Shown: positions 24,794 to 32,746 of the stretch, one piece after another | How the letters are laid out: each line of letters opens with the position of its first letter | Position numbering within the stretch: the stretch's first letter is position 1 | NCBI GenBank assembly: GCA_937889015.1 | Contig: CALARR010000295.1 | Location: 1 to 35,912 of the forward strand | Reading direction: 5' to 3' | Origin: an uncultured Planctomycetales bacterium | GTDB lineage: Bacteria > Planctomycetota > Planctomycetia > Pirellulales > Thermoguttaceae | DNA length: 35,912 nucleotides | The notes under the pieces: generated by a model | Seen by the model: only the letters and a program-made list of their open reading frames with translations | What the model was told of the DNA's origin: nothing | Database searches by the model: none | Program-made: the position numbers and the translations under genes

Positions 24794-26053
24794 GTGGGCT
24801 GGATCGCGCCGTATGCAACCTGGCTAGTCGTCATGGCCGTTCTGCTGGCCAGTTCGGCTATTTTCTCGGCCAGCGAGGCGGCCCTCTTCTATTTGAACCG
24901 CTGGCAGCGACAGCGGATGGCCGCCGGCAGTGCTCCGCAACGCGCCGCCATCGCCCTGCTGCAAAGCCCCGATCGCTTGTTGACCGTGGTGCTGTTCTGC
25001 AACCTGCTGGTCAACCTGGCCTACTTCACGCTGGATTCGATTGTGACCATCCAGTTGCAGCGGGCCGATCTACACGCCGAAGCAGGCGTCTTCGCCCTGG
25101 GTTCGCTGTGGGCGTTGATTGTCTTCGCCGAGATGTTGCCCAAGAGCCTGGCCGTGCTGCAGCCCGTGGCCGTGGCCACGGTGGCTGCCGTCCCCTTGAC
25201 CAGCCTTGTCCGCCTTCTGCAACCCGTGCTACCCGTCTTCCACTGGGCCAATGTGCTCTCGCGGCGGTTGCTGTGTCCCGGCTTCCAGAAGGAGCCCTAT
25301 CTGCAACTGGCCGACCTGGAGCGCGCCCTGCGCATGTCCACGGCCGACGCGAGCCTGTTGGAGCAGGAACAGGCCGTGTTGGAGAAACTGGTTTTGCTGT
25401 CGGAGATCCGGGCCGACGAGTTGATGCGACCGCGGACCCAGTTCCGCCTGTTCCACGCGCCGTTGGCGTTGAGCGATCTGGGCGACTGGCTGCCGCCCAG
25501 CGGCTATCTGCCCCTGGCTGAACCGGACAGTGACGAGGTGGTGCAGGTCGTACCTCTCCGCCGCCTGAGCGCCATCGCCGCTGAAGACCTGCAACGCTAT
25601 GCCGAACCGGTGGCCTATGTCCCCTGGTGTACCAGCGTGGCGCGCACGTTGGAAATCCTCCGCCGGCAGGGACGCCGCGTGGCCGCCGTGCTCAACGAAT
25701 TCGGTGAGACGATCGGGATCCTGACTCTGGAAGACATCCTGGAAACGGTGTTCAGCCGCTCGGCCAGCCGTAGCGAGCGTTTGCTCAAGCGATCGCCATT
25801 GCGCGAAGTTGCCCCCGGCGTGTGGCACGTCACCGGCATGACGCGCCTGCGGCGTCTGTGCCGCTCCTTCCCCCTGGAGGTCCCGGCCAGCCACAGCGTG
25901 ACCGTGGGCGGCGTCATCCAGGAGGTGCTGGAGCGCATGCCCCTACCCGGCGACAGTTGCGATTGGGGGCCCTTTCGTTTCACAGTCCTGGACGTGCCGG
26001 AACGGGGCCAGTTGCTGGTGGAACTGACAATCCGCCGGGAGGAGGCGACATGA
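24794..26053 (+). CDS. CNNM/CorC-HlyC family membrane protein with CBS domains (first)
   Basis: 419 residues. A DUF21/CNNM transmembrane domain (about 1-170, with FSASEAALFYLNRWQRQRM and IVFAEMLPKSLAVL) is followed by a cytosolic CBS-pair region (ELMRPRTQFRLF; later RRVAAVLNEFGETIGILTLEDILETVF) and a C-terminal CorC_HlyC-like domain (APGVWHVTGMTRLRRLCRSF ... FRFTVLDVPERGQLLVELTI). CNNM-family proteins act in divalent-cation (Mg or Co) efflux or tolerance. The name hemolysin is historical. A GTG at 24794 begins just before the first membrane helix. Its last codons overlap the next gene by 4 nt (ATGA), so the two are translationally coupled. Confidence 0.87.
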   Translation: MGWIAPYATWLVVMAVLLASSAIFSASEAALFYLNRWQRQRMAAGSAPQRAAIALLQSPDRLLTVVLFCNLLVNLAYFTLDSIVTIQLQRADLHAEAGVFALGSLWALIVFAEMLPKSLAVLQPVAVATVAAVPLTSLVRLLQPVLPVFHWANVLSRRLLCPGFQKEPYLQLADLERALRMSTADASLLEQEQAVLEKLVLLSEIRADELMRPRTQFRLFHAPLALSDLGDWLPPSGYLPLAEPDSDEVVQVVPLRRLSAIAAEDLQRYAEPVAYVPWCTSVARTLEILRRQGRRVAAVLNEFGETIGILTLEDILETVFSRSASRSERLLKRSPLREVAPGVWHVTGMTRLRRLCRSFPLEVPASHSVTVGGVIQEVLERMPLPGDSCDWGPFRFTVLDVPERGQLLVELTIRREEAT

Positions 26054-27021
26054 TCGCCTTGGCCCTGCTGCTGGCCCTCTCGGGAACGCTGCTGTCGGCG
26101 TTCTTCAGCGGCAGCGAGACCGGTCTGTATCGCGCCACGCGGATTCGCCTGGTGTTGGACGCCATGGCTGGCGGCCGCGTCGCGAGGGGACTTCTCTGGC
26201 TCATCAACCACCCGGCGTTCTTCGTGGCCACGGTGCTGGTGGGCAACAATCTGGCCAACTATCTGGTGAGCCTGGCCCTGGTGCTGGTGAGCGGGGCAGT
26301 GCTGCCCGGCGAAGGCTTTCTGGCGGAGATCGCGCTGCCACTGGCCTTTGCCCCGGTGCTGTTCGTCTACGGCGAGTTGGTGCCGAAGAGCTTCTTTCTC
26401 GACGCGCCCAATCGCTTGCTGCGTCCGGCAGGCCCCCCGTTGTTGTTCTTCGCCGTCCTCTTCGCTCCGGTGAGCAGCGTGGTGTGGGCCTTCAACCGGC
26501 TGCTGGAACGGCTGTTGCGCCAACCATCGCAGCCGCTGCAATCGACCCTGGCGCGGCGCGAATTGGGCCGCCTGTTCGAGGAGGGCCATGAAGTCGAGCT
26601 GCTGACGCCCGTGCAGCGCGCATTGGCCGAGGCCATCTTCACGATCAGCGGCGAAACGCTCGGCCGAATCGTGATCCCCCTGGCCCAGGTCCCCCGTGCC
26701 CGACCGGATATGCCGCGCGACTCCGTGCTCGGACTGGCCCAACGCTACCGGCTCTCGGCCGTGTGCGTCGAACACTCGGCCGAGGATCGACGATTGGTCG
26801 GCTACTACCGGGTGGTGGAATTGGCGATGGCCAAGACCGAAAAGCTGCCGCGTCCCTGGCCCCTGATGGTGCTGTCCGAGCGTACCAGTCTGCTCTCAGC
26901 CCTGATCCAATTGCAGAGCCATCAGGAGGGACTGGCCGCCGTCACCGACGATCAGGCAAAGACGCTGGGAATCGTGACCCTGGAGGATCTCCGCGAGCGC
27001 CTCTTTCCGGCTCAGAAGTGA
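26050..27021 (+). CDS. CNNM/CorC-HlyC family membrane protein, short (second)
   Basis: 323 residues. The DUF21 domain is at about 1-180 (FFSGSETGLYRATRIRLVLD, NNLANYLVSLAL, VYGELVPKSFFLDAPNRLL), followed by a CBS-pair region whose second CBS-like element ends TDDQAKTLGIVTLEDLRERLF. The C-terminal CorC_HlyC domain of the upstream paralogue is missing, and the protein ends at LFPAQK right after the CBS element. The start ATG 26050 overlaps the upstream stop as ATGA. Paralogous tandem CNNM genes suggest a heteromeric ion transporter; that is an inference. A cluster of hairpins (27040-27119) follows between it and the convergent next gene. Confidence 0.86.
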   Translation: MIALALLLALSGTLLSAFFSGSETGLYRATRIRLVLDAMAGGRVARGLLWLINHPAFFVATVLVGNNLANYLVSLALVLVSGAVLPGEGFLAEIALPLAFAPVLFVYGELVPKSFFLDAPNRLLRPAGPPLLFFAVLFAPVSSVVWAFNRLLERLLRQPSQPLQSTLARRELGRLFEEGHEVELLTPVQRALAEAIFTISGETLGRIVIPLAQVPRARPDMPRDSVLGLAQRYRLSAVCVEHSAEDRRLVGYYRVVELAMAKTEKLPRPWPLMVLSERTSLLSALIQLQSHQEGLAAVTDDQAKTLGIVTLEDLRERLFPAQK

Positions 27022-27085
27022 CCGGCCGCGCACCACGAACCGGTCCCTCAGCGGCCCCGCCGACTCGAATGGTTCCGGCCGCCGG

Positions 27086-27119
27086 ATAGGACGTGCCCCG
27101 GTCAGGGACCGGGTCCTAT
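27086..27119. terminator. Nested hairpin between convergent genes
   Basis: CCCGGTC-AGG-GACCGGG (27097-27113) is a perfect 7+3+7 hairpin enclosed by ATAGGAC (27086-27092) and GTCCTAT (27113-27119), overlapping the stop codon of the minus-strand gene. CCGGTCCCT at 27040-27048 can also pair with 27104-27112, giving an alternative fold. It lacks a long T-run, so it is a probable bidirectional terminator or RNA-stabilising hairpin. Confidence 0.5.
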
Positions 27120-27352
27120 TTGTGGTAGCCCAACTGCTTCACGACGCTGAGGATTTCGTCGCATGTGATGAACCGTCGCCGATGGTGCAGTTTGTAGGCG
27201 TCGATGGCCGCGGCCAATTCCTGCCCCTCCGGAGACAGGCCTTCGTGACTGTTGGCAAATTGGCGGCGTTCGCGACCAGGTGCCCCATCCAGGGCATCGT
27301 GGCTGCGACGATCGAAGAAGGCCTCTACCGAGGAATCAAGCCCTTGCGACAT
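27116..27352 (-). CDS. Small conserved-looking protein, 78 residues
   Basis: Contains RRQFANSHEGLSPEGQELAAAIDAYKLHHRRRFITCDEILSVVKQLGYHK. From memory, this C-terminal half is like a small family recurrent in planctomycete genomes, with the sequence ending in GYHK; I cannot confirm it by search. No signal peptide, membrane segment or known domain was seen. The C-terminal 45 residues look helical and basic (HHRRRF). A GGAAGGG lies just upstream of ATG 27352 on the minus strand. Function unknown. Confidence 0.75.
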   Translation of the reverse strand: MSQGLDSSVEAFFDRRSHDALDGAPGRERRQFANSHEGLSPEGQELAAAIDAYKLHHRRRFITCDEILSVVKQLGYHK

Positions 27353-27627
27353 GGATCATCCCTTCCTGCAATTCGACAAACTCTGCCCGGTATTGCGTCT
27401 CAGGGAAGCAGTGCCGTGAGGCCGACCAACAGCAGGCCGGTCTCCCAGGCCAAGGGTGGAACGGCGAAGACCTTGCTCTTCTGAGACCCAACAAACCTAC
27501 CTTGCGGATTCTGCGCGATCCGAATCTTCGGAGGCGTTTGCCCGACGTCCCTGGCTGTGCCGCCGATGGGGAGAGGAGATATGACGGCTGTAGGGGAAAC
27601 AGCGGATCCTAGGAGTCCGCGCCCCCC

Positions 27628-28518
27628 TCAACGATGGACCGTCTCGTTCGCCGCAGTCGCCTGCAGATGACTGAGCAGATTCAGGCTGGGCGCGTGTTGC
27701 GGCTCCAGGGCAAGCGCCTCGCGCGCCGTGCGCAAGGCATCGGTGGCCCGACCGCAACGCAATTGAGCGGAGGCCAACTCCGCCAGGAGATCCGGACTGG
27801 CCGTGCCCCGACGCAAAGCCAGGGCAAACTGCTCCGCGGCATCGTCACTTCGCCCCAGGCCGCTGTAAGCCAGGCCCAGCAGGTACAATACCTGCTGCGG
27901 CTCCTCGCCGGGCGCGTAAGTCTCGGCCAGCGATTGCAGTGTGGTCAAGGCCCTTTCCGGCTGCTCAAGTCGTCGATAGAGCTCGGCCACTTGCAGAAGA
28001 ATCTCCCGATCGTCCGGCGTGTAGGCCAAGGCCCGATGATAGTCGGCCAGCGCCTGCTGCGCCCGGCCGGCGGCGAGCATCACGCGGCCACGCGTGGACC
28101 AGGCCGTGGCCAGACGAGGATCCAAGTCCAGAGCCAGTTCCGTCTCCCGCGCCGCAGCTTCGATCTGCCCTGCGTCCAAGAGCATCTGCGCCAGGCGCGT
28201 GTGCAGAGTGGCGTCGTCGTCGCAGAGCCGGAGGGCCTCCTCCAGGTGCTTCCGCGCCTCGGCCTGCAACCCTTGACGCCAAAGGACCTCGGCAAAGTTG
28301 CGCCGCGCCTCGGCATCTTGCGGACAGGCCCGGACCGCTTTGGCCAGCAACTGCTGAGCTTCATCCCACTGCTCGCGATCCATGGCCGCGATGCCCAGTT
28401 GCGAGTAGTGCCGGCTGTTGATCAACGCTTGAGGAACGGGCCCTTCACGCCCTGTCAGCCGGCAACCGGCGCAGGCCCCGAGGAGCACAATGATCGACAG
28501 GGGGACCCGGAAATCCAC
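27628..28518 (-). CDS. TPR-repeat lipoprotein
   Basis: 296 residues. Signal sequence with lipobox LGAC (Cys16), so probably lipid-anchored on the outer face of a membrane. The rest is about seven tetratricopeptide repeats (for example WDEAQQLLAKAVRACPQD, EARKHLEEALRLCDDD, AQQALADYHRALAYTPDD, ATDALRTAREALALEPQH), which bind partner proteins. The GTG at 28518 is chosen because an ATG slightly upstream (at about 28540) is in another frame. The gap to the 78-residue gene (27353-27627) holds no recognised gene. Confidence 0.85.
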   Translation of the reverse strand: MDFRVPLSIIVLLGACAGCRLTGREGPVPQALINSRHYSQLGIAAMDREQWDEAQQLLAKAVRACPQDAEARRNFAEVLWRQGLQAEARKHLEEALRLCDDDATLHTRLAQMLLDAGQIEAAARETELALDLDPRLATAWSTRGRVMLAAGRAQQALADYHRALAYTPDDREILLQVAELYRRLEQPERALTTLQSLAETYAPGEEPQQVLYLLGLAYSGLGRSDDAAEQFALALRRGTASPDLLAELASAQLRCGRATDALRTAREALALEPQHAPSLNLLSHLQATAANETVHR

Positions 28519-28760
28519 AAACGGCCTCGAATCATGGCAAGGCGCGAGGTCTGCGCGAACTGGGCCGCGATCTTAACAGAACCGCTCGTCTGGAACCAGA
28601 CGGATTTCAACCCCCGGTGGGGGCTAGGCACTGACCTCCAAAGACTGATACCATGGGGTCAGAATCGAGGCTCTCTCCCCGGCGTCGGCAACGCCCCACT
28701 CCCCCCCACACTACCTGCACCGCACGCGATGGGAACCTGCGACTGAGGTGACGACAGATT

Positions 28761-29219
28761 ATGAAATTCGATAGCTTGGGCATCCGCTTCGAGTACCCTG
28801 ACAATTGGACGCTGGATGAGGAAGAGGCCTTGGCTGGCAATCGAGCGGTCACGGTCTACAGCCCTGGAGGCGGCGCCTTCTGGTCCGTCTGCGTGCATCC
28901 ACGCTCGGCAGACCCGAAAAGCCTGGCCCAAGCCGCCACCGATGCCATGAAAGAGGAGTACGATTCGCTCGAGGCCGAGTGGATCGAGGAAACCGTGGCG
29001 AATCAGGCCTTGGTCGGCTATGACCTGAACTTCTACTGCCTGGACCTCACCAGTACCGCCGCGGTTCGCAGTCTTCGCACTCCGCTGGGCACGTACACCA
29101 TGTTCTGGCAGGCCGAGGACCGCGAGTTTGCCCAGTTCTGCGACGTGTTTCTGGCGATGACGGTCAGCCTCTTGAGGGGCCTGGATGAACCAGCCGACAG
29201 GGCCGCGCCGACCGATTGA
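28761..29219 (+). CDS. Hypothetical protein, possible PsbP/DcrB-like fold
   Basis: 152 residues. Starts MKFDSLGIRFEYPDNWTLDEEEALAGN, which resembles the opening of small alpha/beta proteins in the PsbP/DUF1795 (DcrB-like) group, where an amphipathic YPxxW segment begins the fold. Later SVCVHPRSADPKSLAQAATDAMKEEYD and LGTYTMFWQAEDREFAQFCDVFLAMTVSL fit the same alternation. There is no signal peptide, so probably cytosolic. AGGTGA lies 10 nt before the ATG. The fold assignment is tentative and the function is unknown. Confidence 0.7.
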   Translation: MKFDSLGIRFEYPDNWTLDEEEALAGNRAVTVYSPGGGAFWSVCVHPRSADPKSLAQAATDAMKEEYDSLEAEWIEETVANQALVGYDLNFYCLDLTSTAAVRSLRTPLGTYTMFWQAEDREFAQFCDVFLAMTVSLLRGLDEPADRAAPTD

Positions 29220-29602
29220 ATTGGCGGCGTTTGTAAGCCTTACAATTCCCGGCCACGCGTCGGGCATCTTTGCAGGTAAGCGATCTGCCTTCTATCAAAC
29301 GACTTACGATTATAGCGCGCACAACGTCCGCAAATGGCACAGGGACTGCAATGGAAGGTAAGCCAATGAGTTTGAAAGCCCCGAGTCGCGAAAGTCCGAG
29401 CAACAATATCGATTCGATGCACCGTGGATCTTAGGTAAGCCGCAACCGTCGCGGCACAAGAGCCAAATCTAGGCCTCAGCCGGTTTTTCACGGTCAAGGC
29501 CCGGTCGGCAGGAAGCCTACCGGGCCTTTTTTGTCGCCAGCGGCCCCTTTCCACGCCCAACAACCCACGCCCCGCAAGTCGATTTCCCCCGCGCCACCGC
29601 TT
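29220..29602 (+). other. Intergenic region with GTAAGC repeats, a small ORF and a terminator
   Basis: No ordinary gene is recognised here. GTAAGCC or GTAAGCG occurs at 29233, 29276, 29358 and 29435, three times as AGGTAAG with about 80-nt spacing. The first lies in a perfect dyad, TTGTAAG-C-CTTACAA (29231-29245). A 27-codon ORF (29351-29434) begins MEGKPMSLKAPSRESPSNN. The region is less GC-rich than its neighbours and is closed by an intrinsic terminator at 29496-29532, so it may be transcribed. It could hold a small RNA or small protein, or be decayed sequence. Confidence 0.35.
29496..29532 (+). terminator. Intrinsic terminator (stem with T-run)
   Basis: AAGGCCCGGT pairs with ACCGGGCCTT and, past a mismatch, GGC pairs with GCC around a short loop. 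A TTTTTT run (29527-29532) follows directly. It must end a transcript from 28761-29219 or from the intergenic region itself. Confidence 0.85.
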
Positions 29603-29630
29603 TTGACGACCGACAGCCGTCCTGTATACT
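29603..29630 (+). promoter_or_regulatory. Strong candidate promoter of the winged-helix gene
   Basis: TTGACG (29603-29608), 16 nt, TATACT (29625-29630), each five of six to consensus. It lies just after the terminator at 29532. The leader to the ATG at 29778 is about 140 nt, with no recognised gene. Confidence 0.7.
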
Positions 29631-29777
29631 GCTTGGGGGCGTGGAAAGAACTCCTGGTCAGTAGGCACAAGTCGTGCGACTGTCGCCAGTCGCGGGCCCG
29701 ATGCCGGGTCACCCGCGGTTCTCATCGCAACGATCCGCCGAACGGCCGGGCACCCTTGGCAACTTGGGAGGTTTCCT

Positions 29778-29999
29778 ATGGGCAACGATTACCCGGATGG
29801 TACGAGCATCATTGGCGAGACGGCGGGAACCGTTTGGCGAACCCTCGATCAAGAGGGCCCCCTGAGCATGGCCAAACTCGTGAAGATCGTCGGACAACAC
29901 CACGACACGGTCATGCAAGCGATTGGCTGGCTCGCGCGCGAGGACAAGATCCAGATCGAGGCCACCTCGCGCGGCCGAACCGTCTCCTTGCGCTGCTGA
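29778..29999 (+). CDS. DUF2582-type winged-helix protein
   Basis: 73 residues. The sequence IGETAGTVWRTLDQEGPLSMAKLVKIVGQHHDTVMQAIGWLAREDKIQIE is a winged helix-turn-helix of the DUF2582 family: an N-terminal helix, a second helix at the LSMAKLVKIV element, a recognition helix HHDTVMQAIGWLAREDK and a beta wing ending VSLRC. Members are small, mostly uncharacterised DNA-binding-like proteins. A GGGAGG (29766-29771) lies 6 nt before the ATG, and a strong promoter is upstream, so it is probably well expressed. The stop codon lies at the first bases of a palindromic repeat element. Confidence 0.85.
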   Translation: MGNDYPDGTSIIGETAGTVWRTLDQEGPLSMAKLVKIVGQHHDTVMQAIGWLAREDKIQIEATSRGRTVSLRC

Positions 30000-30098
30000 G
30001 GTCCGCCAGGCCAGGGCTCCGTGATGCCGCGGCGGAAGCCCTGGATTCCGGCCGCCGTCGGCCGGAATCCAGGGTCGATCCGCTGATCCGCCGCCATG
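29998..30098. repeat. Palindromic dispersed element, copy with perfect 16-bp stem
   Basis: Begins TGAGGTCCGC, ten identical bases to the 35211 copy, and shares CCGCGGC and GGAAGCCCTGGATTCC with the family. CCCTGGATTCCGGCCG (30039-30054) and CGGCCGGAATCCAGGG (30059-30074) form a perfect 16-bp hairpin with loop CCGT. It lies between convergent genes, where it could also act as a bidirectional terminator. It starts within the stop codon of the winged-helix gene. Confidence 0.75.
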
Positions 30099-30109
30099 GG
30101 CCGCAAAGA

Positions 30110-30511
30110 TCACTTGCTCGGCGGCGCGGCCTTGGTCGCCTTGCGTTTGGCCGCGGCCTCGGCCTTGATCTGCGCCAGCTTCTCTTTCTGTTCCGCGCTC
30201 AGCAACGCGGAAATCTTCTCCTCGCGCTGCTTGGTGAGCTGATCGATCTGCGACTGCAGTTCACTAATCTTCGGCCCGTATTCCGTCTGGATCTTATAGA
30301 TCTGCTGCTTCTGTTCCGGTGTGACCACCGCCCCATAGTACTGCGGCAGGCGACCGCTCAACTTGCCGCTCTCGCCGGCGGCCGCTTGGCTGCCAGGCTT
30401 GGCAGCGGCCTTCTTGTCTTGTCCCCAGACGACACCTTGTCCGATCAACAGACAGGCCATCACCAGGACCGCGCAGGACCCCAACCTTCCAGCGGATGTG
30501 ACTCGAAACAT
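30110..30511 (-). CDS. Exported helical protein, possibly Spy/LTXXQ-like
   Basis: 133 residues. A Sec signal peptide (LGSCAVLVMACLLIGQGVVWGQD) leads to a mature helical chain with VTPEQKQQIYKIQTEYGPKI and SALLSAEQKEKLAQIKAEA; such TPEQ/SAEQ-K pairs resemble the LTxxQ motifs of Spy/CpxP-type periplasmic proteins, though the match is loose. The C-terminus is Lys/Ala-rich (AAAKRKATKAAPPSK). AGGAGG lies 6 nt before ATG 30511, which overrides a longer frame from 30580. Role unknown, possibly envelope stress or chaperone. Confidence 0.72.
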   Translation of the reverse strand: MFRVTSAGRLGSCAVLVMACLLIGQGVVWGQDKKAAAKPGSQAAAGESGKLSGRLPQYYGAVVTPEQKQQIYKIQTEYGPKISELQSQIDQLTKQREEKISALLSAEQKEKLAQIKAEAAAKRKATKAAPPSK

Positions 30512-30962
30512 GTCAGTCCTCCTTTGTTGGTTGCCTCTGGCGTGAACACTATGTACACACCTCTGGGCGGCAGCCATCATACAATCTACCTACTCCAAAG
30601 TGAATAGCCTTTTAGTTCCACATTCGTATTACCACCCGACGACAGGGGGTGCCAAGTCCAGCGACCTTTCGGTTGGTTGCGATTAGGCGGTGTAGGGCAT
30701 TTATTCCGGCTCGCGGACGTTTTCGGGCCCGGCACGACGTTTACTCCGCGCGAGCAAGCCCTTGCGAATCCCAACGCTTCGGCGTACCTTAACAAAGATG
30801 TAGACCTGCAAGGTGTCTTGCGCTATGCACCGCGAAGAGCTCCGGATGACCGGAGGCGGCGAAGAGGCTGGCTTCCGGTGAGACGTGCAGATCACGGGCC
30901 AGGCGCAGCAAGATAGAGCGCTTCTCGGGTTTTTTCTCCTCACACCCCTATAGGACTCAGTC
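30512..30962. other. Divergent intergenic region, no gene recognised
   Basis: This 451-nt gap lies between the minus-strand exported protein and the plus-strand TPR protein. No frame in it looks like a protein. GTTTTTTC near 30929-30936 follows a weak stem, so a terminator is possible but not convincing. No clean promoter was found for the TPR gene. Confidence 0.35.
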
Positions 30963-32303
30963 ATGTCGTGTGCACCCGCTCGTCTCCTGACATGGTTTGT
31001 GGCAGCCGCTCTTGGCGCCTTCCTGACCGCCGCGATCGTTTCCGCCGACCCGGTGAGCATTGATCCGCTGGCCGGCACCGCCACCCCCAAGCAATCCCAA
31101 GAAATCACCGATGGCGTGAATCGTTTCAAGAATGGCGATATCGAAGGCGCCTTGAAACTCTTCAAACAGGCCGCCAGCAAGAATAGCGATCTGCCGCCGG
31201 GCCAACTCGTGCTGGCTTCGTTGTTCAGCCAGGCCAACCAGGCGCCGGCCGCGCGAATCTGGCTGGAAAAGACCGTGATCGATGAGCCCAACGATCCGGA
31301 ATCCTACGTGCTGATGGGCGACCTGGCCATCCGCGAGCGTCGCGTGACCGAGGCCAGCATGCTCTTCGCCAAGGCCGACGAACTGCTCAAGGCCTTTGAC
31401 AAGAGCGACAAGCGGAAGAAGATCCTCGTGCAGCGCGTGCTCAGCGGCCTGGCCGCCGTGGCCGAAGCGCGCGACGACTGGAAGACCGCCCAAAAATACC
31501 TCGAAGCCTGGGTCAAGGCCGAACCGGAAAGCGCCAACGCCTTGCAGCGTCTGGGCCGCGCTCTGTTCCAGGAGAAGAAGGCCGACGTGGCCCTGAAGCA
31601 GTTGAGGACCGCCGCCAAGTACGACTCCAACATGCTCACGCCGGAAGCCATCGTGGCCCAGTGGTACGAGAGCACGGGCGACCGTGAAAACGCCACCAAG
31701 ATGATGACCGAGGCCTTGAACAACGCTCCCAATGATCTGCGCACCCGTCTGGCGGCCGCCGGTTGGGCCCTGCAGACCGAGCAGTTCGAAGACGCCCTGA
31801 ACCAGGTCAACAGCGCCCTGCAGTTGGACCCCAACTCGCTGGAAGCCAAGATCCTCCGCGGCAACGTGGCCATGTGCCAGAAGGACTTCAAGAACGCTGA
31901 ACTCCAGTTCGAAAGCGCCGTGCTGCAGTCCCCCTTCAACTTCGCCGCCAGCAACAACCTGGCCCTGGCCTTGGCCGAGCAGGACGATGAAGCCAAGAAG
32001 CGCCGCGCCCTGGAATATGCCCAGGTAAACGTGCAGCGCTATCCTAAGCAGCCGGAATCGCACTCCACCCTGGGCTGGGTCCTGTTCCGCCTGGGCCGCC
32101 TGGACGAAGCGGAACGCTCGCTGCAGACCTCGGTCTCCAGCGGCGTGGCTAGCGCGGACACGGCCTACTACCTGGCACGCGTCGCCGCCGAACGCGGCAA
32201 CAAGGAAGTGGCCCTCAAGCTGGTGGAAGGCGCCTTGCAGTCCAAGGGCCTGTTCACCTACCGCAAGGAAGCCCAGAACCTGCTCAACTCGCTGAAGAAG
32301 TAG
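30963..32303 (+). CDS. Exported TPR-repeat protein
   Basis: 446 residues. A signal peptide (LLTWFVAAALGAFLTAAIVSA) is followed by about ten tetratricopeptide units spread over the whole mature chain (for example GDIEGALKLFKQAASKNSD, KTAQKYLEAWVKAEPES, QFEDALNQVNSALQLDPNS, DFKNAELQFESAVLQSPFN, GRLDEAERSLQTSVSSG). TPR proteins of this size usually serve as scaffolds in envelope assembly or secretion; no enzymatic domain was seen. ATG 30963 begins the signal peptide directly. Codon use is very regular (rich in AAG, CTG, GCC), consistent with good expression. It has its own terminator (32333-32424). Confidence 0.87.
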   Translation: MSCAPARLLTWFVAAALGAFLTAAIVSADPVSIDPLAGTATPKQSQEITDGVNRFKNGDIEGALKLFKQAASKNSDLPPGQLVLASLFSQANQAPAARIWLEKTVIDEPNDPESYVLMGDLAIRERRVTEASMLFAKADELLKAFDKSDKRKKILVQRVLSGLAAVAEARDDWKTAQKYLEAWVKAEPESANALQRLGRALFQEKKADVALKQLRTAAKYDSNMLTPEAIVAQWYESTGDRENATKMMTEALNNAPNDLRTRLAAAGWALQTEQFEDALNQVNSALQLDPNSLEAKILRGNVAMCQKDFKNAELQFESAVLQSPFNFAASNNLALALAEQDDEAKKRRALEYAQVNVQRYPKQPESHSTLGWVLFRLGRLDEAERSLQTSVSSGVASADTAYYLARVAAERGNKEVALKLVEGALQSKGLFTYRKEAQNLLNSLKK

Positions 32304-32332
32304 GCTGCCCACACGCCTCCTTGAATTCACAG

Positions 32333-32424
32333 GGGGCGGGCGTCGAGCCCATCACAGAGTCGTCCGGCCGCAACCCAAACCGGCGGACCGCTCCTGCGAA
32401 AAGCTCGATGGCCCGCCCCTTTTT
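32333..32424 (+). terminator. Long-armed intrinsic terminator after the TPR gene
   Basis: The arms at 32333-32348 (GGGGCGGGC then GTCGAGC) and 32403-32419 (GCTCGAT then GGCCCGCCCC) pair over about 16 bp with one bulge. A TTTTT run (32420-32424) follows. The 54-nt loop is longer than usual. The remaining gap to 32670 holds no gene; a lone TATAAT at 32565-32570 lacks a good -35. Confidence 0.65.
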
Positions 32425-32670
32425 CTTTGCGCCCCGACTCGCCGCGCCCCGCGATCCGAAGCATCCCGGGCTCTTCGGCCCCTGGCGAATTGGCCTCCCG
32501 CGATCAGACTCGCCCGACCCTTCGCGCCCATGGCCCGCTGGCTGTGCAACCCCCTGTCACGGACTATAATCATGCCAAGGGCGTATCCCACAACCGTCGC
32601 GGCCACGCAGGGCGGTCCAACGAGCTTGAGCTGCCGACGGGTACTCGGAGGGTACTCGGACTGGCTCTAA

Positions 32671-32746
32671 GAACCTATTCCAGTACTACCCCAGCCACAT
32701 CGGGCGGCCCGGCAAGACTGAACCGCCAACAGGTCTGGGACCGGCT
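32671..32746 (+). repeat. Dispersed 76-bp intergenic element, copy 3
   Basis: Begins GAACCTATTCCAGTACTACC and ends GTCTGGGACCGGCT. Directly before it, CTGGCTCTAAGA (32661-32672) repeats its own tail CCGGCTCTAAGA (32741-32752). This suggests a tandem arrangement of which only the end of the first unit remains. It lies 34 nt upstream of the ThuA-like gene. Confidence 0.85.
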
